A stretch of 64,000 nt of DNA from positions 129,189,894-129,253,893 of the forward strand of contig OY720635.1 in the NCBI GenBank assembly GCA_963169105.1, given 5' to 3'. Positions 22,751-35,869 of this stretch are shown piece after piece (the first letter of the stretch is position 1; every line of letters begins with the position of its first letter). Made by a program: the position numbers and the translations under genes. The DNA is from Ceriagrion tenellum (Eukaryota; Arthropoda; Insecta; Odonata; Coenagrionidae). Under the pieces are notes generated by a model. The model made no database searches. It was not told where the DNA came from and was given only the letters and a program-made list of their open reading frames with translations.

Positions 22751-24125
22751 TGAAAGGATCGCTGAATTATCAAACAGAAGTTCTTAAATCTTTGCCAAAA
22801 AACAGGTAAATCCACTCAATTGAATGTGGCGTTACGTTGTGGAAAATACGAGAAGGAATTACTCATAATATAAAATTTTGTTCTGTTTGAAAATTACGCT
22901 ATAGACGTCGAAACTGTTAGACAGAATAATAACATAGGGGAACCAAGCATAGGAGGAACACTTATTCATTAATCGTGAGGATGTATGTTCTCACGACATA
23001 TATACGACGTAGTTTTGCAAATTTTCTATGTATGTGATGACGATGTAGTTTTTCTAGTTATCTCTGTTGATCGGGTTGATTTCAATGTTTTCAAGCAGCA
23101 GGTGAAGGAAATTTTCTTCAATTGGCAAGATTAACGTGTGTGTAATGCAAAAGTATAATTGTTGACGTTACAAGCGCACGAATTATTACTATACCTATAT
23201 GGACCTCAATCCCTCGAAATGGAATAATTAGGTACCTCGATAAGGACGATATGATCAGCCATACTCGATATATTCCATACTACCAATTTTGCTTGACCTC
23301 CGATGATTATAAATATGATGAATTTGGTATATTATGCTGTTGATGCTTCTTACTATAAATCAGCATGCACTTCCTGTGTTATTATGTCAGCAAATGCGGA
23401 AATAAATTTTATGAACAATTATTTGTTTCGGTGAAAGTAGGAATAATGATCAGATGAATTTTTAAGCGACAAGAGGATTGCTTATTGATAATAATACACC
23501 TTGATTGTTTTACCACGGAATTTTGTATTCAGATCCAAAGAGGCAAAAAGTAACCCTATCATTGAACATATACTGTATTAGACGAAACGCTGACCATTGC
23601 GAAAGTCAAATTGATAGCTCTGCGTTTTCTATTCCAAATACAAGGAAAGACTTTGGTTAGTAGAGAGGTTCAAATTGCAGTCCAAAGTTTTAAATTATTA
23701 GAAATTTCGGCCACATTTACGAAGGGGAAGATCAAATGGACGGAGGAAATCCTGAACTGAAGAGGCCCTAGAAAGCGTGTGAGAGAAAGGGAGCATCCTT
23801 AAAACACAGGTCAAGAAGAAGAGAGAACCTTACTGAACATATTTTACGAGACAATTGCATATTGAAGGTGATATGAAGTGGAGCAATCGAGAAGGGAGAC
23901 TGGAAATTGAATACAGCAGGAAAATTATAATGAGCGTCGAAATGAGGAATAACATAACATGAGATTGAAGTGGTAGGCAGAAAAGAAGTATGAAGTTGGT
24001 GAGCGACAGCAAACCAATATACAGATTGATTACCGATGATGTTGCTCAAGAAAAATCTTCAGAAAATTTCTAACATTCTTTCTTATCAACATATGGCCGG
24101 GGCAATAAATTCCGTAAAAATGTCC
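22751..24125. other. Intergenic, nothing recognised
   Basis: AT-rich sequence with no supported feature. Confidence 0.5.
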
Positions 24126-24515
24126 TTTGTTACGCACTCCAGAGACACTTTATTTTAAAAATGAGGCTTTTTTAGCGCCTAGATCTCGTCAAAAATTAAT
24201 TGTGTGTAGTTTGTATGTTTTCTCGACTATTTTTCACAATAAATCATATTATATCAGTAATTTTTCAGAATCGCAAAAAACCTGCCGTTGTGACGGAGTT
24301 TCGAACAAACCGTGTGAAAAAAATGAGTCAAATCAAAGGCTTATTTGGATATAATTATTTGATTACCTAGAATTTCCGCCATAATCAAGTATATTGTTAC
24401 ACTATCAATAATTTAGTATTTAATTCATGCTTCCCATAGCTGCTTAAATTAAAACTTATATTTCGAATATGGTCTCCATTATGACTAGGGAACTAACTCG
24501 CTCAAACTACCTTAA
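24126..24515 (-). mobile_element. TTAA-flanked MITE, copy B, truncated
   Basis: The plus-strand right end reads GAACTAACTCGCTCAAACTACC and then TTAA (24512-24515), the inverted form of the start of copies A and C. Homology with copy D runs back to about 24126 (CGCACTCCAGAGACAC) and stops, so roughly 150 bp of the other end is missing. Confidence 0.6.
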
Positions 24516-25774
24516 GTGATTAAAGATCCTAAGAAATTATTGGCCACACTTAGGTGAAGTCCAGGAGGGTCATCAGCAGCATTGTCTAGGCCGCTTGCAT
24601 CTACTCTCCCTCTCTTTTCGCATATTTTCTGAAGACTCTTTGCACCGTATATTTCCGAGGAAAGCGTCTCCTTTGCTCGGGAGTAATCCTCTCCATCGAG
24701 AAAGTACACGGTGCAATCAAAATAAAAGCAAAGAAGAGAGAGAGAGAGGGGGGTATCTGCATAATCCTGAGAAATGTGAGACAGATGTGGGACACCGAGA
24801 TGCGGAGAGGAGCAAGAAATACGACGGGATGAGAATTGAAATAATAAGAAACGTAGAAATTTTCAGAGGGCGAAAATAATGGAGCGGAAACGTACCTAAC
24901 CGTTTTATTTTTATCAATTTCTTTTCTCTCCCTCTTTTTTTCTAAAGAGATTCACAAAAGCGCTCTCTCTCTCTCTCGTGAGAGAGGAGAGGGAAGCGCG
25001 AATGCTTATGCTTTCTTAGAAAAATATGGCATAAAAAAAATAAGAAACAATGGGAAGGTGGGTGCAAAAAAATGCGACCGCACCTTGATATTTGTGTGTG
25101 GGGTTTGTGTGTGGCCACGTTTGTGCAGAGAGCGGACGTGTGCGTGGGACTGTCTTGGTGCTCAGCGCCGGTGTGATTTTTTTTTCTCCGTTCCTCATCA
25201 TAAAATCCCGTCGGGGTGAATTGAAGCGAGGGGTTGAGAGAAAGGGAGACAGAGAGAGAGAGAGGCGTATGCCGTATAGGCTGCACTGCGGAGATAGCAC
25301 AGCACGTTTATATACGTTTCGGGAAAAAATACACCCTTGTAAGGGTCCGAAGGACGACGAGCCAGCCATCTAGGGTTAGAGTCGAGGCAGGAGACATGAG
25401 ACGAGAAGTGCCCCAACCCACCATGCCTTCTTCCCCCTCTTCGAGAATCAAAAATTAATGCAAGGGTAGAACTTTTATCTTGAAATCCTAAACAAACAAT
25501 GGTAGTCACGGAAAATGATCTGAAAACTCCCGAGAGTAGAAAAACCTCAGGCCTGCTAGAATCACAGTAGCACCATCATGTGAAATTTGCGGTGGGCGCA
25601 GGACTCATTCGTAAGACGATAGCGGTTACGTTTTCCTTCTCAAAACAATATCCGTGGAATAATTTTTAGACTACTACTGATTAACACTCATATTACCCTT
25701 CCCTTTTGTGGTGTGCATCGTCAAAATAGCTTCACTTTCGGCGTTAAACCTGGAAATCTGGCTTCCACTTGATC
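24516..25774. other. Intergenic with AG/CT microsatellites
   Basis: (AG)n near 24735-24752, (CT)n near 24963-24980 and (AG)n near 25243-25262. The long overlapping frames on both strands at 24.6-25.5 kb come from these low-complexity tracts. Confidence 0.5.
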
Positions 25775-26110
25775 AATTACCTACTTATTTGCGTTGCAAA
25801 ACTTCCTTGTTTCTGCCCTCGTCATTTAATCCTTAATACATGCTCTCTTTTCATCATACTCCTAACATTCCTCCTTTTATAGAGTCTCTACCACCGCATT
25901 CACCCGTGAATTTTGCCGTCAGCACTTTTATTCTCGTCATTCACTCCAGTATCATACATCGGTTTCGTTATTCGAATTTCATCCATTCTATCAACGTGGC
26001 CAAACCAAAGAAACATGCTTTTTTTTAATGAGTCTATTGCCGAAATACCCATTTCCCTTTTTTTCCTCACCCACTCATCCTAGCTCAATTTCATCTGTCC
26101 TTTTTATTTT
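25775..26110 (-). pseudogene. Degraded RTE-type LINE 3' fragment
   Basis: TTTCGTTATTCGAATTTCAT and CCATTCTATCAACGTGGCCA match the antisense of the RTE-type fragment at 59652-60315 (RWFGHVERM region). Upstream and downstream segments match more weakly. On the minus strand this would encode the RT C-terminal region, but indels break every frame. Confidence 0.5.
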
Positions 26111-26352
26111 ACCTTAAGAACATCCCCGATAACCCCACTGTTAATTAGTTACTGCATTTAGTATACTTATATGTATGTTATTATCGGCATAGTTTATATT
26201 CACTTCCGCACAACAAAGCTGGGAAATGGTTGCTTTCCTTCAACAAATGCTATTTAGATGCTGTTCCTTCAGATTTGTCTCATCTGTTATGTTAATCTTC
26301 GAAATTAAAAGCTGTGGATGGTTTCCATTTCAATTAACAAAATGAAAATTCT

Positions 26353-26542
26353 CCATTGGCCGTAAAAATTGGCACCACTCGTCAATGAAACACAATTGCT
26401 GTGTTGGTTTGCGGGAATGGAAATTCCACAGCAGAGACCAACCACAATCTCTCAACCAGAATACCATTTCCATTCCCGCAAACCAACACAGCAATTATTG
26501 TGTTTTATTGACGAGTGGTTCCAATTTTTACGGTGCCAATTG
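26353..26542. repeat. Foldback MITE-like palindrome, arms about 72 bp
   Basis: The left arm 26353-26424 and right arm 26466-26542 are near-perfect reverse complements (CCATTGGCCGTAAAAATTGG with CCAATTTTTACGG plus CCAATTGG; GTTTGCGGGAATGGAAAT with ATTTCCATTCCCGCAAAC). The spacer is about 41 bp. No target duplication is clear and no coding capacity. Confidence 0.8.
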
Positions 26543-28380
26543 GTGACATTTTATTTTGTTATCTTAAGAGGCCATAAAGCTCAACCTCCCTTGATTTTCC
26601 ATTTCAGTTGATTAATGCTCAAAATGTAAATGCGATGTGTAGCAGCTCAAGCGTACCCATTCCAGATGCATAGGTACAATCCCCTTTTATCGATTCCCCT
26701 AGCAGTATAAACTACTCTGCTGCCTTGTCAAATGCATATTTTAATGGCATGACATGACATATTTTGTTTTAATAATTTACTTTTAATACCTTTTTGGTGC
26801 GTGGGTTACCTTTGATAATAGGAACTGAATCGTCTTGTTTATCTATACTTCGTGAGTAATAAGTTATTAAATAAAACTCTTTACACCAATCATGAAATTT
26901 CATCTGCATCATAGACATGCTAAGGACAACATATAAAAACAATAGGTAACAGTGGTGAACGACCACATTAGTATGAAATACACGGGAATGGTAATGTATA
27001 ACAGATACACCTTAGCGTGGATGGTATTGTAGTTAAATGAACATCTGTTATTCCGTGTTCCTAGCATGTCCTCTAAAATTTTATGTGCAGCCCCGTGAAC
27101 GTATGTACATAAAACAAAAACTTCTGCGTTGTGTAACTCGAGAAAAACGCTGATAAAAGGCGGTTGAGAACATTCGTATTTCCTTTCGGAATATTCTTCT
27201 CTACATCCGCTTACGTTGCGACGCATAAAAATGTTGAAAATGCCCACTGAAATATTATGGGAACTTCTCATCTCCCCCATTCTTTGACTCATCCCCATAA
27301 CATTCTTCAGGCGCCCTCATCGCATTCACGTCGTTCTTGTATACTATACATGCATTCCCTCTTATTTCTCAAAACCGCCCTACCTTAAGACGCTCTTAAG
27401 CCCCCCCTATCGAGTTTCCTGTTTCCATTTCTCCCCTTGAATCCTCTTACAACGCGGCTTCCCGTTCTGTTGACTTGAATTTGAGTGAATATCTCCCCGC
27501 TCCGAACCGGGTTCATCCACCATGTTGGTACGTACTCAAATTAAGGTAAAAGTGGTATGATTTTAGATTTTTCCTAGAAAAAGAAGATGAGTCGTGATGA
27601 ATTTATTTGTTTGGAAAGCGACTGTGAGATACATTGTTTACCGCCTGTTTACCGCAATTCCAGTTATCAATACAACGCTCTTGTTGAGTAACAATAAATT
27701 TTTTGGGTTTGAAGAATCCAGGGAGAAAAAAGCTACCGCTAGTAACATCATGCTGCAAACCATTACCCTTCCCCTAAAATCTCATTGGAATCAATTAACG
27801 CTAGTAATCATGTAACTCATCTCACATTTATGATAAACCTGATAAATTAAAAAAAAACAAGTAACAATGAAATGAGTTATTCTGTTCATAGATCCTGTGG
27901 TATATCTCTCGGATAATTTGACGAGTCACCATACTAACTCTTTAGAAATATTTTCGTATTTGAAGTGCATGGCATCGCAGTATCGAAGCAAAATTTAATG
28001 GATTTTTCATTTCAATATCTGAAGGGCACTTTATCTGCGGAATAATCATTATTTCTACCGTTCTACTGCACAAAACACATGCCTTTTTAATTAAGCTCCC
28101 CACTTCATTCTGCTATTACCGTACCTTAAGAGTCAGTATTAGGTTGATGTGATTACCTCATAAATTACGCCCTTTTGGTGTTCAAATTCTTCAGCTTCAA
28201 ACCATTACTCTTTTACCTGGAAGCATCGAAAGATGATTTACTACTTCCGGGTTGCCGTAATTCTGAAAATATTTCTAATTGCCGTCCGACGAGCTTGATT
28301 TATTCCCCGTGAACAGCAAATTTCGCGTGCTTTGCGGAAAATATTCGATGTATCTCCCAGCCATATTTTCGAGAGCGTCC
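26543..28380. other. Intergenic, nothing recognised
   Basis: A 129-codon minus-strand frame at 26909-27298 has no recognisable domain. Confidence 0.5.
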
Positions 28381-28383
28381 CTT

Positions 28384-28612
28384 TTCAGAAGCCCGCATGC
28401 CTCAACCTTATCTGCTCCCTACACCCGGTTGTAGACGACTAGCCATTCGAGTAACCCGCGTTAAAATATTCTCCGTCCTTTCCTTCGCCCACTGCCCCTA
28501 TTGTCCTTCGTCCGTTCTCCGTCTGTCCTTTTCTTCCTCGTATCCTTACAGCAGCTATCTACCCTTCCAGTTCTCTCCAAGTCTTCTCCACTCCACTCTT
28601 TTTAGTCTATAA
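28384..28612. other. Pyrimidine-rich tract
   Basis: Strong C+T bias on the plus strand. Any frames here are low-complexity by-products. Confidence 0.5.
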
Positions 28613-28639
28613 TATATACAGCCCTTTGTGTAATTGACT

Positions 28640-31270
28640 GACTCACTAAACTTCTAGACGAGCTGGGAGCTTGAAATTTGGCACGAACATTCTATGGAAG
28701 AATTCATCGGAGGAAAAATTCCGAAAACCGGGAATTTCTAACCGGAACCTACCAAAAAAATCAAAATGGCGGTTTTCCGACGTTTTCGAATATTAGACTT
28801 TCGGTCCTTGCTTTATATCTTTTGAAGAATCGTTCGGATCTCGAATCTGACGAAAGATTCATATCAGGGAATCGAGTCATGTACAAAATGAGGCCTGGGC
28901 CATGTAGTTTTCTCATCAGAGGTCTCTAAACACGAAATTTAGTGAAAAATGTCCCGGTTCTCGCGGTTTACTTACTCTAGTGTCTAAACGGTTAATATGA
29001 TCTTAATTTAGAGGGAAGGCTTTTTGTACGCAAATAAACCGTCAAAACAATGACGCAAATTGTTTGTTTCTACGTTCGATAGTTTCAGAGTTAATTGGTG
29101 CCAAAGTCGGGATTTTTTAAAATTCTCAAATGTTTCGTTCCGTCACGTCTCCAATAGTGGATATATGACTTTGAAATGTGATAAGCATACGGTACAATAC
29201 ATGATCCTTATGGATATTTAGTGAAAACACCGACTTTTATTTAAAAAATGCCGAAAAAAATTAAAAATGGCGGGTTTTTCGCTCAGTTGCGGCGCAGGTC
29301 TCAGGTATTCAGCGTGTTGTTTCTGAACGGTGAGACATTATACCAATGTTATGAATAGCTGTTGTAGCTGTTAAAATGGCGTAACTGTGGATACCATTAG
29401 TTTTTTCCTGTCTTTTAAGGATATCTCACAACAATCCGCCAAAATCTGACTTTATAAAAATGATACCCCATGTAATCACGGTAAAATGCCCGTCATGTCT
29501 CTACTATTGCACATATGGCCTTGAAAGTTGGCATAAGCTGCATTACAAGATATTGAAAAATGTTAAGTGAAATCACCGACTTTATCTCTACAAATGGCAG
29601 GAAAAAATTAAAAATTGCGGATTTTTTGGTCGGTCGCCGTTCATGCGTCTGGTTTTCGATATGCTACTTCTGAACGGCTAAACATTAACACATTATGTAT
29701 AATTTTTATTGTAGCGAGTAAAATGGTGTAAATGTAAATACCATCAGTTTTCTCTTGCATACTATAATTATCTCACAACAATCCCCCAAAATTTAACTTT
29801 ATGAAAATGAAAACCCAAATCATCCTTGTGAAATGCCCGTTTTGTCGCTCTTAGGGGATTATTTTACCTTGGAATTTAGCATGCAAGTGCTACTTGACAT
29901 GACCAATATGGATTTTTGGTGAAAACACCGTCTTTTAAACTACAAACTGCGAAAAAAATTTAAAATGGCAGATTTTTTGCTCGGTTGCCGCTCAAGCTTC
30001 TGGTTTTCAGTGTGTTTCTTCTAAACGATTAAATTTATAACCAATATTAGAAATTTCTGTTGTCGCTATTAAAAAGGGTGGATATGATAACTTCATTACC
30101 TTTTTCCTATTCGTCATGCTAATCTCAAAACAATCCCCCAAAACCGGACTTTATGACAATAATACCCCATTTAATCACGGTGAAATGCCAGTCATGTCTT
30201 TAATTTTGCAAATATGGCTTTGAACGTTGGCATTTGTATGCGCCCTTACATGCACATTGCGAATAAGTAGCGAATATTTGGACTTTTTATTTAAGAACCT
30301 CAGAAAAAATAATAATGCGTAACTTTCGACAATAACCGATGGCGCAGGTGTTTTTACGTCTATTTCTCTTGAACGGTAGATAACTGTTCTTATTTGACAA
30401 TTTCATTTTATTACTATTAAAATTGCCTAAAGAACAATATCGTTTGCATCTTCCTAACTCTAACAGTTAATTCACAGATATCGCTTAAACTCAGAATTTC
30501 CAAACATGAGATGAAAAATATTTAAACCCACTACACTACCCTTCCTTCCAACCGAGCGATTGACTGAAGGTGCCTGGCTGGGTATAGTTGGTTGGACGTT
30601 TGCTTCTATGTCGCGGAATATTTTTTCTTCTTTTTCCGTAGGTTTTTCACGTCTATCTTTAAAAAATTTTCTTTTCATCATTGTAACTCGCTTTAAAAAT
30701 TCCCCCCACCCTAAAAAAATGAAAATGGCGGATTTCACCGTTTTTCGTGGTTTTTTCATTCTGGGTTTACCACCTGAAACAACTGCTTTTCACAAGTTTA
30801 GCTAATGAATGAATGTTCTTAATTAAGTCTTTGACTTTGTGTCGTTATCGTTATTGCTTGCTACGATATGAGCCCTAGAAATCGAAATGCAGGTGAAATT
30901 TGGGACTTTTAGGCTGTTTTCCAGCTATAGCGAATGAACCGTCGATCGGACCGAAATTCTTACGCTCAATTTTATATTGGCAACATAATTGTCTAAACAT
31001 TTACCAAATAGATTGTTTCTACGAGTCGCAGTTTCGGAGTTACATGCCGTTAAATTGCTAATTTGTAATTTTCTGGCTTTTAACACTATTTTTGACGCAA
31101 TTTTTCGATTCTGGCTCCTGATTTCACTGGTAGATATGATTGCTTTTCATAATTTAAGTGTACTATTGACTGAATTTTATAATGTGTTTGATTTTTTGTC
31201 GTTACTTTTATTATTCGTTTCGCTACGAACCCTCAAATTCGAAATATAGGTGAATTATAGGTGATGTTTA
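28640..31270. repeat. Diverged tandem array, period about 350 bp
   Basis: The landmark (A)AAAATGGCGG or a variant recurs at 29261, 29608, 29960 and about 30309, giving spacings near 347, 352 and 349 bp. In each unit it is followed by a GAACGGTNA-like motif and then CTCACAACAATCCNCCAAAA. Similar AAAATGGCGG stretches occur at about 28763 and 30722. A second pair, TGTCGTTATCGTTATT near 30839 and TGTCGTTACTTTTATT near 31197, is again about 360 bp apart. The units differ a lot, so the array is old. No coding frame follows the repeat. Confidence 0.65.
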
Positions 31271-31284
31271 CACAGTTCCACCAT

Positions 31285-31780
31285 TAAACGTGGGGGATTT
31301 TTTTTAGCAGTTCCCCTGGCATACTGCGTAGTCGAAGGAAGACGGGCAGTTTTGTTTCGGCAGACACTCTAGCCTACTTCCGATTGGAGTCTGGGAGTTA
31401 TGTAGCGTCAGGCTCCTTGACCTACTGTCATGGAACTCATTTTTTTCAGAGGTGCTCGCCGTACACGATATTCTTTATCCAGTCTCGCTGAAGGGAGGCC
31501 AGAAATCGAGGAGACTAAATATTTACGAAGAGGGGTTTTATTAGTCAGGTCCCCTAGCCTACTGCCATGTACTTTTGTACGCTTCACAATTGTACTGTTC
31601 AATGCGGGGAAGTTTTCCTTAAGCAGTTCCCCTGGCCTACTGCGTAGAAGAAGGAAGACGGGTAGTTTTGTTTCGCAAAACATAAAGAATATAACCCCTA
31701 GAACCACCCATGATATCACGCTAGGAATCACACGCCCTGGGATTGACTGTGGTGCTTTCTACACCACGTAGTTTTGGAGT
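31285..31780. repeat. Imperfect direct repeats, about 313-bp offset
   Basis: AGCAGTTCCCCTGGCATACT at 31304 and AGCAGTTCCCCTGGCCTACT at 31623 start near-identical stretches of about 60 bp that continue through GAAGGAAGACGGG and AGTTTTGTTTCG. A weaker third relative lies near 31545 (CAGGTCCCCTAGCCTACTGC). The overlapping 107- and 113-codon frames on opposite strands here are not supported as genes. Confidence 0.6.
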
Positions 31781-32929
31781 TACATGTGGTCGAATTCGGA
31801 AAGTTCGTTTTCACAGTTCGTACTCTAATTTAATAACCATGACGCCTACCTTTCTCAAAATGGTGGATGCTCAAACGTGACACCAACTTAAAACTCTTCA
31901 AAATGGATTTCGACGATTATAACCCCAGAAGGAAGCCGTTTTTTTCAGAAAATTTTATCATACCCATCAAAAAAAACGGCGAAGCCGTTCCGGTGGTGTA
32001 GGGTGCGGAGTCCCCTACCGAGCGATGCGAGTCTTTCTGTATAATGACAGAATAATTATTGAAACGCATAAAGTTGAATATTATTTTTAGATCAGTATTG
32101 AATGTGATAGTAATGAATTATTTACGTGCAACAATTTTAACCCTAACCCTTAGATTTAATTTTCAATCGTTTTCTATTAAATGAATCAATCAATAGCGAT
32201 CACCTGTTTTTATCTTTTAATATTGCTTTCACGTTGACGTGAAATAAAAATAGAAACATAAGTAATGTACATTAGAAATTTATGAAATTTCAGCTTTAAA
32301 ATGAAAATATATGCATTAGCAACATCCAATCAAATGAAGGCACGCAATTAATTGAGACTTAGTGGTTAAAACCCTTACCATTTTACTAGCACGAGTAATC
32401 TGCAAACTTTCGCGTCTCTGCTTAATAAGTACAATTATACGATTAAACCTTCCAAAAATGTTTACTGAAAAAAAATACGTTGTCTTTTTTTGTAATGGTC
32501 ATGATGAAAAACTAGCTCCAGATAGCCTCAAATGAATTCATCAACGGCAGCGAGTAACCTGGAAACTTCAACATGAACTAATTCTCGTTCGGCACTCCAG
32601 CCTCATTGATTGCATCGCCTATAAACACGTTAGGGGACTATAATTTTATAACGGTCATGAGTACCTGTGTCGCACTAGTTTACAAGCAAGTTTGTGAAAT
32701 CGTGCGCTAACCAGAGCAGTAAACGCTCAATAAATATACTGTGTCGTGTGACACAGAACCAACATGCTGGCTAACAAGCATGTTCCATACCATACTCGAT
32801 GAGTTACTTGACTTCATAAATGACTCACAATCCTTGAAACTGTTGATCAATTTTGTTTGCTGAGATTTTCACCTTTTCTTTCTGACATCATCAACACAGG
32901 TGTTTAACGGCTAATGGGTATTAATTTTA
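31781..32929. other. Intergenic, nothing recognised
   Basis: A small AACGGCGAAGCCGTT hairpin at about 31976 is the only local structure noticed. Confidence 0.45.
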
Positions 32930-33125
32930 TACATACACACATTCGAATCACGCCGTTCCCTTCCGGGGTAGGCTGAGTCGCTAATTTTCACTCATAAATA
33001 CATATATGTACACCTATCTCTGCTTCAATAATTTCCTCCATACTGACCTATCCATGCAAACCTCTTTTGCTTCATTTACCCCCGTACACTGCTTCATACA
33101 CGTTCTTCTGTTTTTAAGACTTGAT
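32930..33125 (-). repeat. RTE-type LINE 3'-end fragment
   Basis: CACGCCGTTCCCTTCCGGGG and then ACCTATCTCTGCTTCAATAA, GACCTATCCATGCAAACCTC and GTACACTGCTTCATACACG match the 3' end of the copy at 59652-60315 almost base for base. The orientation is the same (element 3' end on the left). Only the 3' UTR side is kept. Confidence 0.7.
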
Positions 33126-33199
33126 ATTTTTTATTTTATGGCCGTGAAATATATAATAGGTATAATTATACCTTTGCTTGGATAGCCTACAATTAGTAA

Positions 33200-33649
33200 T
33201 AATTATTAAAATACCAAGGAAAGCAGCGCACTTCGTTAAAAACTGCTACGTGCGTACATATATTGTCTCACAACTTTTAGAGGGATTAAGGTGGGAGCCC
33301 CTAGAGACTCGGAGGCTACACGCAAGGCTTAGGTTGCTTGAGAAATTCAGAACTGATATTTTTCATACCGACAGAGACAATATTATCATGATTCCTCACT
33401 ACTTCTCTAGGTCTGACAGAAGCGATAAAATAAGAGAGATACACTACAAAACAGATGGGTACAAAAGCTCATTTTTTCCGCGAACAATAAGAGACCACAA
33501 TAAAAACTGAGGCTTACTAAATACACTCCTATAACACATGTCACCATTTCATATCCAAAAAACTTACACCTTTACACGGCTGGTGACCTAACACCCCCTG
33601 CCACACGCCCATGCGGCGGCTCGCAGGGTGTTATGTAGATGTAGATGTA
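33200..33649 (+). pseudogene. LINE 3' fragment (GATGTA tail) with intact terminal frame
   Basis: An open frame to the stop at 33508-33510 contains KAAHFVKNCY, LLEGLRWEPLETRRLHARLR, LLEKFRTDIF and the tail SSFFPRTIRDHNKN. It is the cleanest C-terminal reading frame of this family in the window, about 100 residues, with no RT catalytic core. The 3' UTR reads ACACCCCCTGCC and CGGCGGCTCGCAGGG and ends TTATGTAGATGTAGATG. The maximal frame begins before the element, so its upstream residues are flanking sequence. Confidence 0.75.
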
Positions 33650-35864
33650 ATATTAGTCGTATATATTTGAACAAATTTGATACGTTTTTACGTTTTTTCT
33701 CAAGTATTTAACCATCAGGGTGTCATGCCTGGTCTCAAAAACTATGGTTGTGTAGGTATGGAATGCCTCTCTCCCTTTTTCTCATACTTTTTCCGCGTTT
33801 TCTATGTATATCAGGTGCCTCTCGTCGCCCATCGTCCTGGATGCTTCCCTTCGGATATCCTAGGTTTCACTGTCCTCCCCAACTTCTTATACCCACCTCC
33901 TCTTTTCCCGTTCCCACATTCTATCTATTGTGTCGAAAGTCCCTTTCACGCTACCTTTCCGTCCTTTATCGGCTCCTTTGTCGCGGCGTTTTGCCGACAT
34001 AAGTAAGGCTGGATTCCTCCGAACTCCAAAGGGGAGCTTTATTCAATCCCATCGCTACCATCTCTTCTCTTCCTTCTGTCTTCTCTTTCTCTCTCTCTCT
34101 CTCTCTCTCTATTCACTACTCCTCTCTGCATTCAAAAGTGTGTTTTTTCCCCTCCATCCTTCAAACCCTGGGATATCGTTTCATATGGTCATACCTGCGC
34201 TTAAAGCGAAGCGAGGGGGGTGAAAACGAGAGAGGCTTGGTAGAGAGAGGGTGCGGGTTATTATTTTTTTTCCATCCCCTTCCTCTACAGCTGGACCTGA
34301 GATTATGGCGTTTTTTTCTGGGTAATCCTCACCGAGTTTTGTGAGGTTGAGCCTCGCTTTTTTTATATTTATTTATTTATGTTTTTTCTCTTTAATTTTT
34401 CTTTTTTGTTCCTCTACGGACCATCGGCTCCGCTCCGTTGCCCCGAATCATGTTTTGAAGTTGGATGAAAAAGTTTTTCGTCCGGCAGAAGCCTGGTGAT
34501 CCTCCTCCATAGTGCGACCCGGTCGGGCGACCTCTGTGTGATTGTTGTCCCAGGGTCTGAGTCGGTAGTGACGCTGCCGAGCGCGAAAACGACGCACGAT
34601 CCTTTTCTCTGCGAACGCAGGCTTGGAAAGCGTTATTTGTGATATGAACTCTTATTTTTTTTTCGTTGATTAAAAATTTTAGTGGATATTGATTATGTGA
34701 AATAAATTCACAGCGAAAATATATAGGGGAAATTTAAAAAAAAAATCATAATGACTATTGTAAAATCACTTCTCTGCGATTTCAACCGCATCTTTATTTA
34801 AAAATCTCCGTTTTGTCAAGAGTATACCATGCTTATCTTGTCGTATTTCTAGGTTGTAAACAAGCAGTTTCGAATTTATCACGCGGAACACTTCCGGATT
34901 CTTTTTTTATAGCATCGAATATTTTTATATTATCATTGCTCATCCTTAATCCGTGCTTTATAGTGGCGTATTTTGGCTTGCGTAGAGAATTATATAAAAA
35001 CGCGTCAGGTGGGTGTTGGATGTTTTTTTCGTGAAGAAATTGATTTGTAAAAGAAACGAAGAGACTGATTACTGTATTTTTTAGTGAGATATAAAAACGA
35101 TGATGACGTTGACAGGGTTATTTATTAATCCTCATTGCTGGGAAACGTAGGTTCAAGTGTATTAAAACTACCTTCGAAACCATTTTTTTATATTTACGAG
35201 TTGAAGAATGGTTAGTCATTCGAGGAAGCAATGGGCATTCGAGGTTATATGGGCCAGTAAGGTTGGGCAAGTTGGTGGTATGAAGTAGAATTTCATGGTA
35301 TATGAAGAAACAAGTGAGAGAAAACTGACGAAACGAAAGGCACTTGGGAGACGTTTAACGATCAGTTCAACGGACGGACGGACGGATTCGACGGACGGAG
35401 TATTGCGCATGATATGGTCTCTACAAGGCTCGGTCATAGTAACGGGATGCCTCTGTACAAATCTTCAGCATTGCCGAAATTCGAAACCAGTCCCTGGGGA
35501 TGGAAAGCTATCAGACCTATTAGTAGTGTGCATGCCAGCCACCATATCTAGGGACTCCTCTCTCTACTGGTTGACACGGTAAGGATAACGTGTCACCTCC
35601 TTCCGTAAAAGGCATTTATCTTCCCAGGAAAAGTTATCTTAAGGCCCATTTTTATAAACTCTAGTTAAAATGTTCTCAGCGTGAAAACAAAAGTTAATAC
35701 TTAGTCCACATAATGACAATCACTTCTACCAACCGTTTGATTTAATTGAAAAGGCCCAAACTCTCAGTCGACGTCAAATTAACGTGAAACCTTTGTCACC
35801 CTCGTTTTATGTTAACTAAATATAAAACATCAATTATTTATTCAATGAGCAGTGTATCAATTCC
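33650..35864. other. Intergenic; pyrimidine-rich tract, (CT)n and (GGAC)n
   Basis: A pyrimidine-rich stretch at about 33760-34170 includes a (CT)n run near 34085-34111. A GC-rich patch at 34430-34640 and a short GGAC/GACGGACG repeat at 35371-35400 follow. The frames here (110 codons or fewer) are low-complexity. Confidence 0.45.
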
Positions 35865-35869
35865 AGGAG

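Noticed and set aside
24942..25509. Several 93-117-codon frames on both strands
   Set aside because: They overlap each other in sense and antisense across AG/CT microsatellites and show no domain.
34430..34640. GC-rich patch as a second promoter or exon
   Set aside because: No donor, start codon or repeat evidence beyond base composition.
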